Source: Glycomyces dulcitolivorans (lineage in GTDB: Bacteria; Actinomycetota; Actinomycetes; Mycobacteriales; Micromonosporaceae). Taken from it: DNA of 64,000 nt. The stretch is from positions 32,843 to 96,842 of the forward strand of contig NZ_QFRW01000095.1 of NCBI RefSeq assembly GCF_003265355.1, read 5' to 3'. How positions within the stretch are numbered: the first letter of the stretch is position 1; every line of letters starts with the position of its first letter. Shown here in pieces: positions 19,083 to 27,619 of this stretch. The position numbers were made by a program, and so were the translations under genes. The notes beneath the pieces are model-generated. The model saw only the letters and a program-made list of their open reading frames with translations. It did no database searches and had not been told where the DNA came from.

Positions 19083-19997
19083 CTACCGGCGAGACTCCGC
19101 TGCCGCCAGCGCGGTGACCGAGGCCAGGAGTATCAGCGAGCCAACGACCGTCGCCGCCTTCAGCGGCTCACCGAGGACCGTCACCGCCAACACCGCCGCC
19201 GTGACGGGCTCGATCAGCATCATCACCGACGCCGTGGCCGCCCGCACCCGGGCTGCGCCCGCGAAGTACAGCGGATACGCCAGCGCCGTGGTGAACGCCG
19301 CGAGGTAGGCCATGAGCGCCCACCCCTGGACGACGTCGCCGCCCTGGGGGAGGAGCCCCTCGAACCACGCCGGCACGACCAGCACCAGAGCGCCGATGCC
19401 GAAGGACCACAAGGTGATCGCGAACGCGTCCTCCCCGCGCTGCCCGGCGCTGCGGCCCAGCAGCGTCACGGCCGCGTACCCCGTGGCCGACAGGACCGCG
19501 AGCAGCGCCCCGGCCGGGTCCACGGTGCCGTCGCCGCCGACCAGGACCGCGAGTCCCGCGACGGCCCCGGCGACGGCGAGCAGGCCGCCGCGCCCGATCC
19601 GCTCGCCCAGTAGCAGGCGCGCCCCGAACGCGGTGAGGACCGGCCCTGAGCCGAGCGTCAGGAGCGTCGCGACCGCGACCCCGGTGGCCTCCACGGACGC
19701 GAAGTAGGCGGTCTGGAAGACCGCCATGCCGACGCCGGCGCCGACGAGGTGCCCCAGGCGGCCCCGCAGCGGTTTGCGTTCCGTCCTGCGCCTGGTGATG
19801 ACGCAGAACGCGCCGAGCAGTACGAGGCCCCCGAGGTGGCGCCAGAAGGAGACCGCGAAGGGCCCGATGTCGGTGGCGGCGTAGACGAGGTCGGCCGCGG
19901 CGCCGGTGGTGCCCCAGGCGAGGCCGGTGACGGTGAGGAAGGCGAGCCCGCGCCGGGCCGAACCGGTCCCGGGGCGCGCTTCAATGAGAGTGGACAT
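19083..19997 (-). CDS. EamA-family (DMT) transporter
   Basis: A 304-aa drug/metabolite exporter with two EamA repeats of five helices each. The start is ATG 19997 with GGAGG 7 nt upstream; an in-frame upstream GTG/ATG region carries no ribosome site. The inner-membrane exporter substrate is unknown. The upstream 140 nt hold a leaderless mini-ORF and a strong hairpin that could control expression by attenuation (see 20056-20143). Confidence 0.9.
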   Translation of the reverse strand: MSTLIEARPGTGSARRGLAFLTVTGLAWGTTGAAADLVYAATDIGPFAVSFWRHLGGLVLLGAFCVITRRRTERKPLRGRLGHLVGAGVGMAVFQTAYFASVEATGVAVATLLTLGSGPVLTAFGARLLLGERIGRGGLLAVAGAVAGLAVLVGGDGTVDPAGALLAVLSATGYAAVTLLGRSAGQRGEDAFAITLWSFGIGALVLVVPAWFEGLLPQGGDVVQGWALMAYLAAFTTALAYPLYFAGAARVRAATASVMMLIEPVTAAVLAVTVLGEPLKAATVVGSLILLASVTALAAAESRR

Positions 19998-20055
19998 GCG
20001 TCCTCCAGAGGAGAGTCGAAGAAGAGGTCTCTCGTCTGCGGGCATGCCGCCGAAA

Positions 20056-20080
20056 CGCGACCGGCCACGGACCGGTCGCG
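20056..20080 (-). promoter_or_regulatory. Hairpin in the EamA leader, possible attenuator
   Basis: A perfect 9-bp inverted repeat CGCGACCGG/CCGGTCGCG (20056-20064 with 20072-20080), 7-nt loop, 17 nt after the mini-ORF stop and 58 nt before the EamA start. It could be a transcription attenuator or a terminator for the upstream MFS gene. Confidence 0.5.
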
Positions 20081-20097
20081 GTGCTCAGATGCCCGCC

Positions 20098-20130
20098 CTA
20101 GCGGACGGGCGGGGAGATGCCGAAGCGCAT
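20098..20130 (-). CDS. Mini-ORF (10 codons), leaderless, upstream of EamA exporter
   Basis: ATG 20130 to TAG 20098 encodes MRFGISPPVR. TAGGGT at 20143-20138 (minus strand) sits exactly 7 nt before the ATG, the leaderless promoter layout seen at many genes in this window. The ORF ends in a Pro-Pro-Val-Arg stretch that could stall ribosomes and is followed by a hairpin, as in ribosome-mediated attenuation. It is not recognised as any known leader peptide. The TAGGGT overlaps the MFS stop codon, so chance is possible. Confidence 0.4.
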   Translation of the reverse strand: MRFGISPPVR

Positions 20131-20140
20131 GGGCGCCACC

Positions 20141-21403
20141 CTACACGCCCGAACGCGAACGCGACTCGGGCACGATCGCCGACGGCAGGTACCGCCGGTA
20201 GTTCCACACCAACACCAGCGCGCACCCGACCGCGAGCCCCGCCACGGCCAGCAGCAGCACCGCCGCCGGGACCCCGGTCCCCGCCGCGAGCGCCGCCAGC
20301 AGCGCCGGAGAAGCGAACCCCAGATACGACACGGCGTAGAACACGCCCGTCATCCCCGCCAGGTCCTGCGGCGCGGCGATCCGCTGCACCTCAAGGAGCC
20401 CCGAGACCATCGCCGTCCCCATGCCCGCCCCGGCCAGCACCGCCGCGGCCACACCGAGCGGCCACGACTGCCAGTGCGCGGCCGCGGCCACCAGCACCAC
20501 CGCGGCGGCGATCACCGCCAGCCCCGCGAGCAGCCCGCGCGCCGAATCCTTCGAGTCGATGTGCTTCGCCAAGGGCTGCACCGCCGCCGACGCCCCCAGC
20601 GCGGTCGCCGTCAGCAACGTCGCGTACGCGATGCCCCAGCCCTCCGTGGCGCCCGCCAGCAGCACCGGCAGGTACCCGTACCCGATCGCCGAGATGGCGA
20701 ACACCCACGGGCCGCCCACGAGCACGACCCGCGTGAACCGCCGGTGCCCCTTGACCCGCAGCCGGCTCCCCAGCGACCCCGGCACGCCGACCCTGGCCGT
20801 CTCGGGCGCTTTCAGCACCAGCCACGCGAACGGCAGTGTCAGCGCCGCATGGATGACGAACGGCACCTGCTCGGGCCACGGCCCCCACTGCGCGATCAGC
20901 CCCGCGACCACGGCCCCGGCCGCCGACCCGAGCGAGAACGACAGCGTCGCCCGCCGCGCCCCCGCGCCCGTGTCCGCCTCCGGGTCGTGCGGCCACTGCG
21001 AGAGCTCCTTCATCCACGCCGTGCCCACGCAGGTCGCCGTCCCCACCGTGATCCCGGCCAGCAACCGGCCCAAGCAGATCATCAGCGCCCCCGACTCGCC
21101 GAACGCCAGCGCCGTACTGGCCGCGATCGCCGCGACCACGCCCGCGAACATGACCGGCCGCCGCCCGTACTTGTCGCTGAGCGCCCCCGACAGCAGGAAC
21201 GCCGGCACCAGACCCAGTACGTACACGCCGAGGAACCCGTTCACCGCGGTCGTCGAATAGTGCTGGCGCTCTTGGTAGAGCAGGAGCAGCGGGCTGAACT
21301 GGTTCCCGGCCCACGAGGTGAAGAACATGACCGCGAACAGGATCCGCCAGGCCTGAGTCCGTGTCGGCGCGACGACTTCGGGCGGCGCCGCGACGGCGCT
21401 CAC
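20141..21403 (-). CDS. MFS transporter
   Basis: A 420-aa major facilitator with about 12 helices and the loop-2/3 signature GALSDKYGRRPVM. Start GTG 21403 overlaps the stop of the GntR regulator gene by 4 nt, so regulator and transporter form a coupled pair. The substrate is not known. The GntR/FCD partner suggests a small organic acid or drug-like ligand as inducer (inference). Confidence 0.9.
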   Translation of the reverse strand: MSAVAAPPEVVAPTRTQAWRILFAVMFFTSWAGNQFSPLLLLYQERQHYSTTAVNGFLGVYVLGLVPAFLLSGALSDKYGRRPVMFAGVVAAIAASTALAFGESGALMICLGRLLAGITVGTATCVGTAWMKELSQWPHDPEADTGAGARRATLSFSLGSAAGAVVAGLIAQWGPWPEQVPFVIHAALTLPFAWLVLKAPETARVGVPGSLGSRLRVKGHRRFTRVVLVGGPWVFAISAIGYGYLPVLLAGATEGWGIAYATLLTATALGASAAVQPLAKHIDSKDSARGLLAGLAVIAAAVVLVAAAAHWQSWPLGVAAAVLAGAGMGTAMVSGLLEVQRIAAPQDLAGMTGVFYAVSYLGFASPALLAALAAGTGVPAAVLLLAVAGLAVGCALVLVWNYRRYLPSAIVPESRSRSGV

Positions 21404-22032
21404 GCCAGGCCCTGATGACGCGAGAGGTGCAGGTCCAGCACCGCGTGGTACCCCTCGGCGTCATGGCGACCCAGGCACGCGGCCATCTCGCGGTGCTCCC
21501 TGAACGACAGGTCCAGCACCACGTCGCTGCTGGAGAGGACCAGGAACGCCAGCCGCAGCTGCCGGTCCCGCAAGAGGTCGAAGAAGTGCGCGGCGATCGG
21601 ATTGCCCGACAGGCCGATGACGGCCGCGTGGAAGTCGCAGTCGGCCTCGACGTACGCCGCCAGGTCCCCGGCCGCCAGAGCCGCCTCCTGGCGCTTCAGC
21701 GGCGTCCCCAGGGCCGCCTCGACCTCTGCCGCGTCGGGCCCCTGCGCGGCGATCCGCGCCACTGCGGTCCGCTCCAGGATCCCGCGCATCTCCACCAGGT
21801 CGGCCACCTCGGTCACCGACACCGGGTTCACCGTCGCGCCCTGCCTGGACCCCAGCGTGATGAGCCGCTCGGCCGCCAGCCGCAGGAACGCCTCGTGCAC
21901 GGGCGTGCGCGACAGCTCCAGCTCCTCGCAGATCCGCCCCTCCGAGAGCCGCTCGCCCCCGGGGAGTTCGCCGGTGAGGATGAGCTGCTTGGTGTACGCG
22001 TACGCGCGCTCGGCCGCCGCCTGTCCCGTCAT
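21400..22032 (-). CDS. GntR-family regulator, FadR/FCD subfamily
   Basis: A 210-aa regulator. The N-terminal winged helix contains GGERLSEGRICEELELSRTPVHEAFLRL (the S-R-T-P-V motif of GntR proteins). The C-terminal all-helical FCD ligand domain has metal-ligand-like residues (DFHAAV, HREM, HLSRH). It is coupled to the MFS transporter gene it probably controls. Upstream palindromes at 22051-22074 are its likely operators. TAGCGT lies 8 nt before the ATG, so the transcript is probably leaderless or nearly so. Confidence 0.9.
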   Translation of the reverse strand: MTGQAAAERAYAYTKQLILTGELPGGERLSEGRICEELELSRTPVHEAFLRLAAERLITLGSRQGATVNPVSVTEVADLVEMRGILERTAVARIAAQGPDAAEVEAALGTPLKRQEAALAAGDLAAYVEADCDFHAAVIGLSGNPIAAHFFDLLRDRQLRLAFLVLSSSDVVLDLSFREHREMAACLGRHDAEGYHAVLDLHLSRHQGLA

Positions 22033-22050
22033 GGGTCAGGACGCTACCAC

Positions 22051-22074
22051 TTGCATGCAACGATGCATGCATCG
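22051..22074. promoter_or_regulatory. Tandem palindromic operators of the GntR/MFS unit
   Basis: Two adjacent perfect palindromes, TTGCATGCAA (22051-22060) and CGATGCATGCATCG (22061-22074), share the core TGCATGCA. They lie directly upstream of the promoter of the GntR gene and fit autoregulation by a dimeric FCD-type GntR. Confidence 0.65.
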
Positions 22075-22108
22075 ATTCCGGGTAGTGAGACGGCGCTGCG
22101 GGGCGCCC

Positions 22109-22672
22109 TCAGCTGGCGCCGCGCTGGCGCACCGCGTACCCGGCCTTGCGGTTGAGGTCGGCGATCTGCCGGTCGAGCCAGTCGATCTCGGTGAGGTTGG
22201 TGGACCGGTGGATCTGCATGAGGCCCTTGCGGAACGGCGAGTCGAGCTGCTCGGGCGGGATGGGCGCCCCGGTCGCGTCGAAGAACAGCTGCGCGGGCTG
22301 GTCGAGGAACTCCCGCCGCCGCGCGAGCACGAGCGCCTGCTCGCGCGGGTTCTCCAGGTGGTGGAGGAACGCCAGCAGCACGTACCACTTGTTGTCGTCG
22401 GTGATGAAGCCCGGCTCGGGGTCGCGCAGCCACCGCCGCAGCTGGTCGGTGCCGGTCTGCGTGATCTCCAGCATGTGCCTGGGGGCAGCGACGGAGCCCG
22501 GCGCCGTGCGCCGGGTGAGGCATTGCGCGTCTTCAAGTTTCTTGATCGTCGGGTAGAGCGTACCGTCCGCGACGGGCCGCACATGCCCGGCCAGGCTCGC
22601 CACGCGGTTCTTCAAGTCGTACCCGTGCAGGGGAAAGTCCCTGAGGAATCCCAGAATCGCCATCTTCAGCAT
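22109..22672 (-). CDS. PadR-family transcriptional regulator
   Basis: A 187-aa regulator with a PadR winged helix (LGFLRDFPLHGYDLK, DGTLYPTIKKLE) and a C-terminal helical dimerisation domain. The TLYP motif is typical. Start ATG 22672 has the -10 box CATAAT exactly 6 nt upstream, suggesting a leaderless mRNA. An ATAT-ctttca-ATAT repeat just upstream (about 22685-22700) could be its operator. No obvious target gene is adjacent. It lies in the same direction as the GntR gene. Confidence 0.9.
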   Translation of the reverse strand: MLKMAILGFLRDFPLHGYDLKNRVASLAGHVRPVADGTLYPTIKKLEDAQCLTRRTAPGSVAAPRHMLEITQTGTDQLRRWLRDPEPGFITDDNKWYVLLAFLHHLENPREQALVLARRREFLDQPAQLFFDATGAPIPPEQLDSPFRKGLMQIHRSTNLTEIDWLDRQIADLNRKAGYAVRQRGAS

Positions 22673-22800
22673 GCGTCCATTATGCCATATCTTTCAATAT
22701 ACATCGGCTCCGAGGTTTAAAGACCTCCTTGTCAGCCAACGAAAGTGCCCACCCCAAAGCACGAGCACGGGCTCCGCCCGCGCACTCACCAAAAAGGAAG

Positions 22801-22838
22801 GCCCTCGCAGGTTCCCTGGTGCAAGGCCCTGCGAGGGC
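22801..22838 (-). terminator. Terminator of the nuclease-like gene
   Basis: An 11-bp inverted repeat (22801-22811 with 22828-22838) followed on the minus strand by a T-rich run (CTTCCTTTTTGG). It is one of the few terminators here with a clear U-tract. Confidence 0.8.
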
Positions 22839-22860
22839 GGAATTCGGTCGATGTGGAGGC

Positions 22861-23961
22861 TCAGTCGAGCAGCTGGGCGTAGCGCCGGACGGTCTCGCGG
22901 ATCGCATCGGAGTGGAGGTAGATGTCGTCGAGGGAGTCGAGCGGGTACCGCGTCTCGGTCTTCGCCGCGTCGAAGAGGCCGAGGTACCGCTTCGCCTTCC
23001 CGTTGAAGTGCAGGCGGGCGATGGGCTTGCGGTTGTTGTCGTCCATGATGATCGCGCAGTAGCTCTTCGCGTCGCGCTGGACGATGCGGTGCGGTTTGAC
23101 CTCGCTGCAGGCGATCGCCTTGATGATCTGGTAGCCGCCGATCTCCTCGAGTGTGGTCTCGACGCCCGATTCGGCGGGTTCGGGGGCCTCCTCACCCGGG
23201 TTCTCGACCGCGCCGCTCATCTCGGGTTCGGCGGTGGCGGGGAAGGACGACCCGAGTGCGGTCTGGAGCCGGCTGTTGACCTGGTCGTTGAGGAACTGCG
23301 CGGACGCCTTGGCGACCAGCGGAGTGAAGTGCTCCCGGACGCGCTGGGTGATCGACCCTTCATAGACCCTCGCGGTGAGGAACCGGACCCACTCGGGCTC
23401 GGTCTCCTTGAACAGCGCGGCCAGGGTCCGCTTGATCTGCCCGATGTACTTGAGTTCCTCGGCGGCGTTGATGATCGAGTCGAGGTCGAACGACTCCTTG
23501 GTCAGCTTCCGGAGCTCCGGCAGGAGCGTCTCGTCGAGGTCGTCCAGGTCGAGCACCAGGAACGGCTTCTCGTCCATGCGGTTGGGGGCGTCGAGGTCGG
23601 TGAAGAACCGGTACTCCAAGCCGTTGGTGAGCACTGCGATCCTGGCGTTGGTCGCCGCGAAGTACCGGAAGAGCTGCGAGGCGTGCTCGAAGGTCAGCGG
23701 ATCCTGGGGGCGCTTGCACTCGATGAGGATCTGCACCACGCCTTCGTTCACGATGGCGTAGTCGATCTTCTCGCCCTTCTTCAGGCCGACGTCCGCGATG
23801 AACTCGGGGACGACTTCGTGCGGGTCGAAGACGTCGTAGCCGAGCACGCTGGAGATGAACGGCATGATGAAGGCGTTCTTGGCACCTTCTTCGGTCTGGA
23901 TCAGATCACGCTGGTTCCGTACCTTCGTGACCAGTGCGGCGATACGCTCGTTGAAGTCCAT
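22861..23961 (-). CDS. Type I restriction R-subunit N-terminal-like nuclease domain protein (orphan)
   Basis: A 366-aa protein with an HsdR_N-type PD-(D/E)xK nuclease core near the N-terminus: D67 in EKIDYAI, then E81-C-K83 in ILIECKRP. The QRDLIQTEEGAKNAFIMPF opening is typical of this family. No helicase motor follows. The C-terminal part (after an acidic linker at about residues 250-275) is a separate small domain with IIKAIACSEVKPHRI and Arg/Lys-rich strands. No hsdM or hsdS is nearby, so it is not a complete type I system. AAGGAG precedes ATG 23961. It might be a stand-alone defence or repair nuclease; its function is not known. Confidence 0.82.
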   Translation of the reverse strand: MDFNERIAALVTKVRNQRDLIQTEEGAKNAFIMPFISSVLGYDVFDPHEVVPEFIADVGLKKGEKIDYAIVNEGVVQILIECKRPQDPLTFEHASQLFRYFAATNARIAVLTNGLEYRFFTDLDAPNRMDEKPFLVLDLDDLDETLLPELRKLTKESFDLDSIINAAEELKYIGQIKRTLAALFKETEPEWVRFLTARVYEGSITQRVREHFTPLVAKASAQFLNDQVNSRLQTALGSSFPATAEPEMSGAVENPGEEAPEPAESGVETTLEEIGGYQIIKAIACSEVKPHRIVQRDAKSYCAIIMDDNNRKPIARLHFNGKAKRYLGLFDAAKTETRYPLDSLDDIYLHSDAIRETVRRYAQLLD

Positions 23962-24153
23962 GTCTCGCTCCTTTGCAAAAGCATGGCAGTGATGAAGGCG
24001 CTACTTCGGGTAGCAGAGCGTATAGCGCCGTTGCAGGCCAAGGCAATAGACCTTCGGGCCCTGAAACGGCGACGGCCGGCCATTCTGGAGTCCCTCGCAT
24101 CGCACACGTCGGCAGAAATCCGGTGGTCGTGCGAATAGACCCGACTTGCGCGG

Positions 24154-24717
24154 TCAGACGAGGCGGAAGTACCAGAGGGCCAGGTAGGCGGTGCCGACGA
24201 TGAGAGCGATGACGAGGAGGAGGACGAGCCAGCCGGCGGCGGCCTCGAAGACGCCGGGGCGGGCGGACTCGCCGGTCGCGGCGGCGACGGGCGCCCAGAC
24301 GGTCTCGTCGAGGATGCGCATGGGCGCGAGGGCCTTGGCGCTGGGGTACCAGGCGCGGGACTGCTCGACCAGGGCGGTGCGGTTGGCCGGCTGGAGGCGC
24401 CCGCGCCGGTTGTAGGAGAACAGGGCCACTTCGGACTCGTCGGCGAGGGCTGCGATGTCGGCGGGCACGGGCATGCTGGTGTACAGGCGCCGCTTGCGGT
24501 CGGGGGAGCCGGTGCCGACGATCATGGGGACGTCCTCGGCCGTCACGGCGAGCCCGGGGGACTTGACGGCGGCGACCGTGCGGGCCGATTCGACCGCGGC
24601 CTCCCACTGCGGGACGGGCAGGTACTCGCCGTCGCCCTTGTCGAGGTGCCGCAGGTGCGCCTGGACGAGGCTGAGGAGGGCGTACGTCTGGGGCGGTACG
24701 TCGGACGGCATGTTCAT
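24154..24717 (-). CDS. Hypothetical protein with C-terminal membrane anchor
   Basis: A 187-aa protein of unknown function. The soluble N-terminal part of about 150 residues has no recognised motif. One hydrophobic helix at the C-terminus (WLVLLLVIALIVGTAYLALW) ends four residues before the stop, a tail-anchor layout with the body in the cytoplasm. The start may be ATG 24717 or the in-frame GTG at 24732. It lies 64 nt after the MurA-like gene on the same strand and may be co-transcribed with it. Confidence 0.75.
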   Translation of the reverse strand: MNMPSDVPPQTYALLSLVQAHLRHLDKGDGEYLPVPQWEAAVESARTVAAVKSPGLAVTAEDVPMIVGTGSPDRKRRLYTSMPVPADIAALADESEVALFSYNRRGRLQPANRTALVEQSRAWYPSAKALAPMRILDETVWAPVAAATGESARPGVFEAAAGWLVLLLVIALIVGTAYLALWYFRLV

Positions 24718-24781
24718 GTCGTGAAGTCTCACATACCGTCGCCGCGGCCGCACCTGTCCGAGCCCTGGGAGGGGACCGGTC

Positions 24782-26119
24782 TCAGAACGGCTCGATCTCG
24801 GCGCCCAGGAGCTGGAGGCGTTCGGCGAGGTGCTCGTAGCCGCGGTGGATGACGTTGATGTGCCGCAGCTCGGAGGTCCCGCGGGCCCGGAGCATCCCCA
24901 GCAGCAGCACCACGGCCGGCCGCAAGGCGGGCGGGCAGGTGACCTCGGCGCCCGACCACAGCACCGGTCCGTCCACATAGATCCGGTGCGGGTCGAGCAG
25001 GCGGATGCGCGCGCCGAGCCGGTTGAGCTCGGTCAGGTAGATCGCGCGGTTCTCGTACACCCAGTCGTGGATCATCGTCGAACCCTCCGCGCAGGAGGCG
25101 ATGAGCGCGAAGAACGGCAGGTTGTCGATGTTGAGCCCGGGGAAGGGCATCGGGTGGATCTTGTCCATGGGCGCGCGCAGCCGCGAGGGGTGCACGGTCA
25201 GGTCGGCCAGGCGGGTGCGCCCGTTCTCGGCGAGGTACTCGGGGCCGCGGGCGTACTCCAGGCCCATCTCCTCGGCGAGCGCGAGTTCGATCTCGGTGAA
25301 CTCGATGGGGACGCGCCGGACGGTGATCTCCGATTCGGTGACGATCGCCGCCGAGATGAGGCTCCACGCCTCGATCGGGTCCTCGGAGGGCGCGTAGTCG
25401 ACGTCGGCGTCGAGGTCCTCGCGGCCGTGGACGGTGATCGTGGTGGTCCCGGCGCCGTTGATGCGGATGCCCAGGTGCTCCAGGTAGAAGCACAGGTCCT
25501 GGACCATGTAGTTGCAGGAGGCGTTGCGGATGACGGTGACGGCGGGGAACCTGGCGGCGGCCATGATCGCGTTCTCGGTGACGGTGTCCCCGCGCTCGGT
25601 CAGCACGATCGTGCCGGGCGGGTCGACCCGGTCCTTGACGGTGGCCCGGTACGCCCCCGCGGAGGTCTCCACCGACAGTCCGAAGCGGCGCAGCGCGACC
25701 ATGTGCGGCTCGACGGTGCGGTCGCCGAGCTGGCAGCCGCCGGCGAACGGCAGCTCGAACTCGGGGTAGTCGTGCAGCAGCGGGCCCAGGAACATGATGA
25801 TCGACCGGGTCCTGCGGGCCGCGTCGGCGTCGATGCGGGTCAGGTCGAGGCGCTCGGGCGGGGTCAGGCGCAGGTCCTGGCCGATCCACTCGTAGTGCAC
25901 GCCCATCGAGGCGAGGACCCGCAGGATCCGGTTGACCTCCTCGATGCGGGCGACGCGCCGCAGCGTCGTGGTCCCGCGGTTGAGCAGGCTCGCGCACAGC
26001 AGCGCGACGCACGCGTTCTTGGAGGTCTTCACGTCGATCGACCCCGAGAGCATGGTGCCGCCGGTGACGCGCAGGTGCCTGGGGGCGTCGCCGCCCGCAG
26101 CGCTCTCGTAATCGGACAT
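24782..26119 (-). CDS. MurA-like UDP-GlcNAc enolpyruvyltransferase
   Basis: A 445-aa EPSP-synthase/MurA-fold enzyme expected to transfer enolpyruvate from PEP to UDP-N-acetylglucosamine or a related nucleotide sugar. It keeps the substrate-binding KN pair (TSKNAC) and the loop cysteine equivalent to the fosfomycin target (GGCQLGDR). Other regions, such as FPGLNIDNLP in place of the usual FPTD segment, diverge from house-keeping MurA. It is probably a second copy (MurA2-like) rather than the main enzyme. The LysR gene follows it upstream on the same strand 62 nt away. Confidence 0.85.
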   Translation of the reverse strand: MSDYESAAGGDAPRHLRVTGGTMLSGSIDVKTSKNACVALLCASLLNRGTTTLRRVARIEEVNRILRVLASMGVHYEWIGQDLRLTPPERLDLTRIDADAARRTRSIIMFLGPLLHDYPEFELPFAGGCQLGDRTVEPHMVALRRFGLSVETSAGAYRATVKDRVDPPGTIVLTERGDTVTENAIMAAARFPAVTVIRNASCNYMVQDLCFYLEHLGIRINGAGTTTITVHGREDLDADVDYAPSEDPIEAWSLISAAIVTESEITVRRVPIEFTEIELALAEEMGLEYARGPEYLAENGRTRLADLTVHPSRLRAPMDKIHPMPFPGLNIDNLPFFALIASCAEGSTMIHDWVYENRAIYLTELNRLGARIRLLDPHRIYVDGPVLWSGAEVTCPPALRPAVVLLLGMLRARGTSELRHINVIHRGYEHLAERLQLLGAEIEPF

Positions 26120-26181
26120 GCGGCCAGCGTAACGGAGACGAGTGTCCGAATAGGCCCGTTCGTGTTCGATGGACGCCGGGC

Positions 26182-27108
26182 TCAGCCGACCGGGTTGATG
26201 CCCTCGGCGGCCCTGATGCGCTCGTCGAGCAGCTCCATGACCGCCGCCACGGAGGGCCGCCTCGCCCCGCCGCGCAGCGTCACGGCCCGGAAGTGCCGGT
26301 AGGGCGTGTACGGCCCGCCGATCGGCACGCGCACTAGGTCGAGGTGGTGCGGCAGGTCCACCAGCCGCGGGATCAGGGCGACGCCCATGCGGTGGTCGAC
26401 CATGATCGCGATGACCGGCCACTCGCGGGCCTCGCCGGTGACGGTGGGCCGGAACCCCGCGTTGGAGCACGCCGTCAGCACGTGACGGCGGTGGATCGAC
26501 CCCGGCACGCCGATGATCCACGGCTCGCGCTCCAGGTCGCGCAGGTCCGCCTTGTCCTCGGCCGCCACCCAGTGGTCTGCGGGCACGACGAGGTCGAACG
26601 GGTCGTTGAACACCGTCTGGGAGTCGAAGCGGATGTCCTCGGGCGGCGGGTTGTCCGGGGTGGCCTCGACCAGCGCGAGGTCGGCCTCGCCGGCGAAGAG
26701 CAGGTCGAAGCTCTCGGACGCCTCGGCCTCGCGCAGGCGCAGCTCCAGTTTCGGGTAGCGGTCGCGGGCGGCGTCGACGAGCGGGGCGAGGAGGGTGGCG
26801 ATGGCGGTGGGGAAGCCGCACAGGCGCAGGAGCCCGGACGGTTCGCCTTCGGTGGCCTGGAGTTCGGCCTCGGCCAGGCGCCACATGGCCTCGATGGCGT
26901 CGATGTGGGCGATGAGGATCTGCGCGGCCGAGGAGAGTCGCACGCCGCGTCCGACGGGTTCGAGGAGCGGGACGCCAAGATCTTTGGAGAGCAGGCGGAT
27001 CTGCTGGGAGGCGGCGGAGGTGGACATGTGGAGGGCCTTGGCGGCGCCGGAGACGGTGCCGTGGTGCGCTATCGCCCGCAGGACGTGCAGACGCCGGAGG
27101 TCGATCAC
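26182..27108 (-). CDS. LysR-family transcriptional regulator
   Basis: A 308-aa regulator with an N-terminal winged helix (LHVLRAIAHHGTVSGAAKAL, AASQQIRLLSKDLG) and a substrate-binding-like effector domain. Start GTG 27108 is preferred, giving the family-typical length and a GGGG ribosome site; an in-frame GTG at 27141 would add 11 basic residues. It reads in the same direction as the MurA-like gene and could regulate it or the divergent zinc-ribbon gene. The effector is unknown. Confidence 0.88.
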   Translation of the reverse strand: MIDLRRLHVLRAIAHHGTVSGAAKALHMSTSAASQQIRLLSKDLGVPLLEPVGRGVRLSSAAQILIAHIDAIEAMWRLAEAELQATEGEPSGLLRLCGFPTAIATLLAPLVDAARDRYPKLELRLREAEASESFDLLFAGEADLALVEATPDNPPPEDIRFDSQTVFNDPFDLVVPADHWVAAEDKADLRDLEREPWIIGVPGSIHRRHVLTACSNAGFRPTVTGEAREWPVIAIMVDHRMGVALIPRLVDLPHHLDLVRVPIGGPYTPYRHFRAVTLRGGARRPSVAAVMELLDERIRAAEGINPVG

Positions 27109-27292
27109 CTGTGGCCCCAATCCCTTTAGTCGTCGCTTCACGATGAGTTTCGCAAACCATCGTCACCCAAGTGTTGTAGCCCGGACGAATGGGACCTTAA
27201 CCTCGATCGTGAGCGTGATGTCGGCGTGCTGTGCCGGCGAGTGGGCGCTCGACCCAAGACGATCCCCGACGCCTTTGTGAGGAGGCCGCCGC

Positions 27293-27520
27293 ATGTCCGG
27301 CTCGCAAGCTTCGCCAGAGCAGGTCATGCCCTGCTGCCCGTACTGCGGTTGGCCCGACGATGATCCGGTGACGACCGTGTCCCGGCACACCGGGGCCACC
27401 GGCGCCACGATCTGGACGCGGTGCATCTGCGGGTCCCTCCAGATGCGCGTGCCCCGCGGCGGGGTCCTGGAGGTCTGCGCGCGGAGCAGACCGAGCGGCC
27501 ACCCGGCCGCGACCCTGTAG
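27293..27520 (+). CDS. Small CxxC zinc-ribbon-like protein
   Basis: A 75-aa protein with cysteines in CCPYCGW and CICGS, giving a plausible four-Cys zinc ribbon, then a short basic tail. A strong GAGGAGG ribosome site precedes ATG 27293. It is divergent from the LysR gene, with a 150-nt region between that holds both promoters. Function unknown; such small ribbons can bind nucleic acid or protein partners. Confidence 0.7.
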   Translation: MSGSQASPEQVMPCCPYCGWPDDDPVTTVSRHTGATGATIWTRCICGSLQMRVPRGGVLEVCARSRPSGHPAATL

Positions 27521-27556
27521 CGCCCCTCCCGCACTCCCTTCCCTCTCCTTTCTGCT

Positions 27557-27575
27557 CGCGCCCGATACGGGCGCG
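27557..27575 (+). terminator. Hairpin after the zinc-ribbon gene
   Basis: An 8-bp perfect inverted repeat CGCGCCCG/CGGGCGCG with a 3-nt loop, followed by a T/C-rich stretch. Probably an intrinsic terminator. Confidence 0.6.
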
Positions 27576-27619
27576 GGTTCCTTCCTGCCTGCCGTCTTCG
27601 CGAAAAAGGGTTCATTCCA

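Noticed and set aside
22861-23961. Complete type I restriction-modification system
   Set aside because: No methylase, specificity or translocase genes are present.
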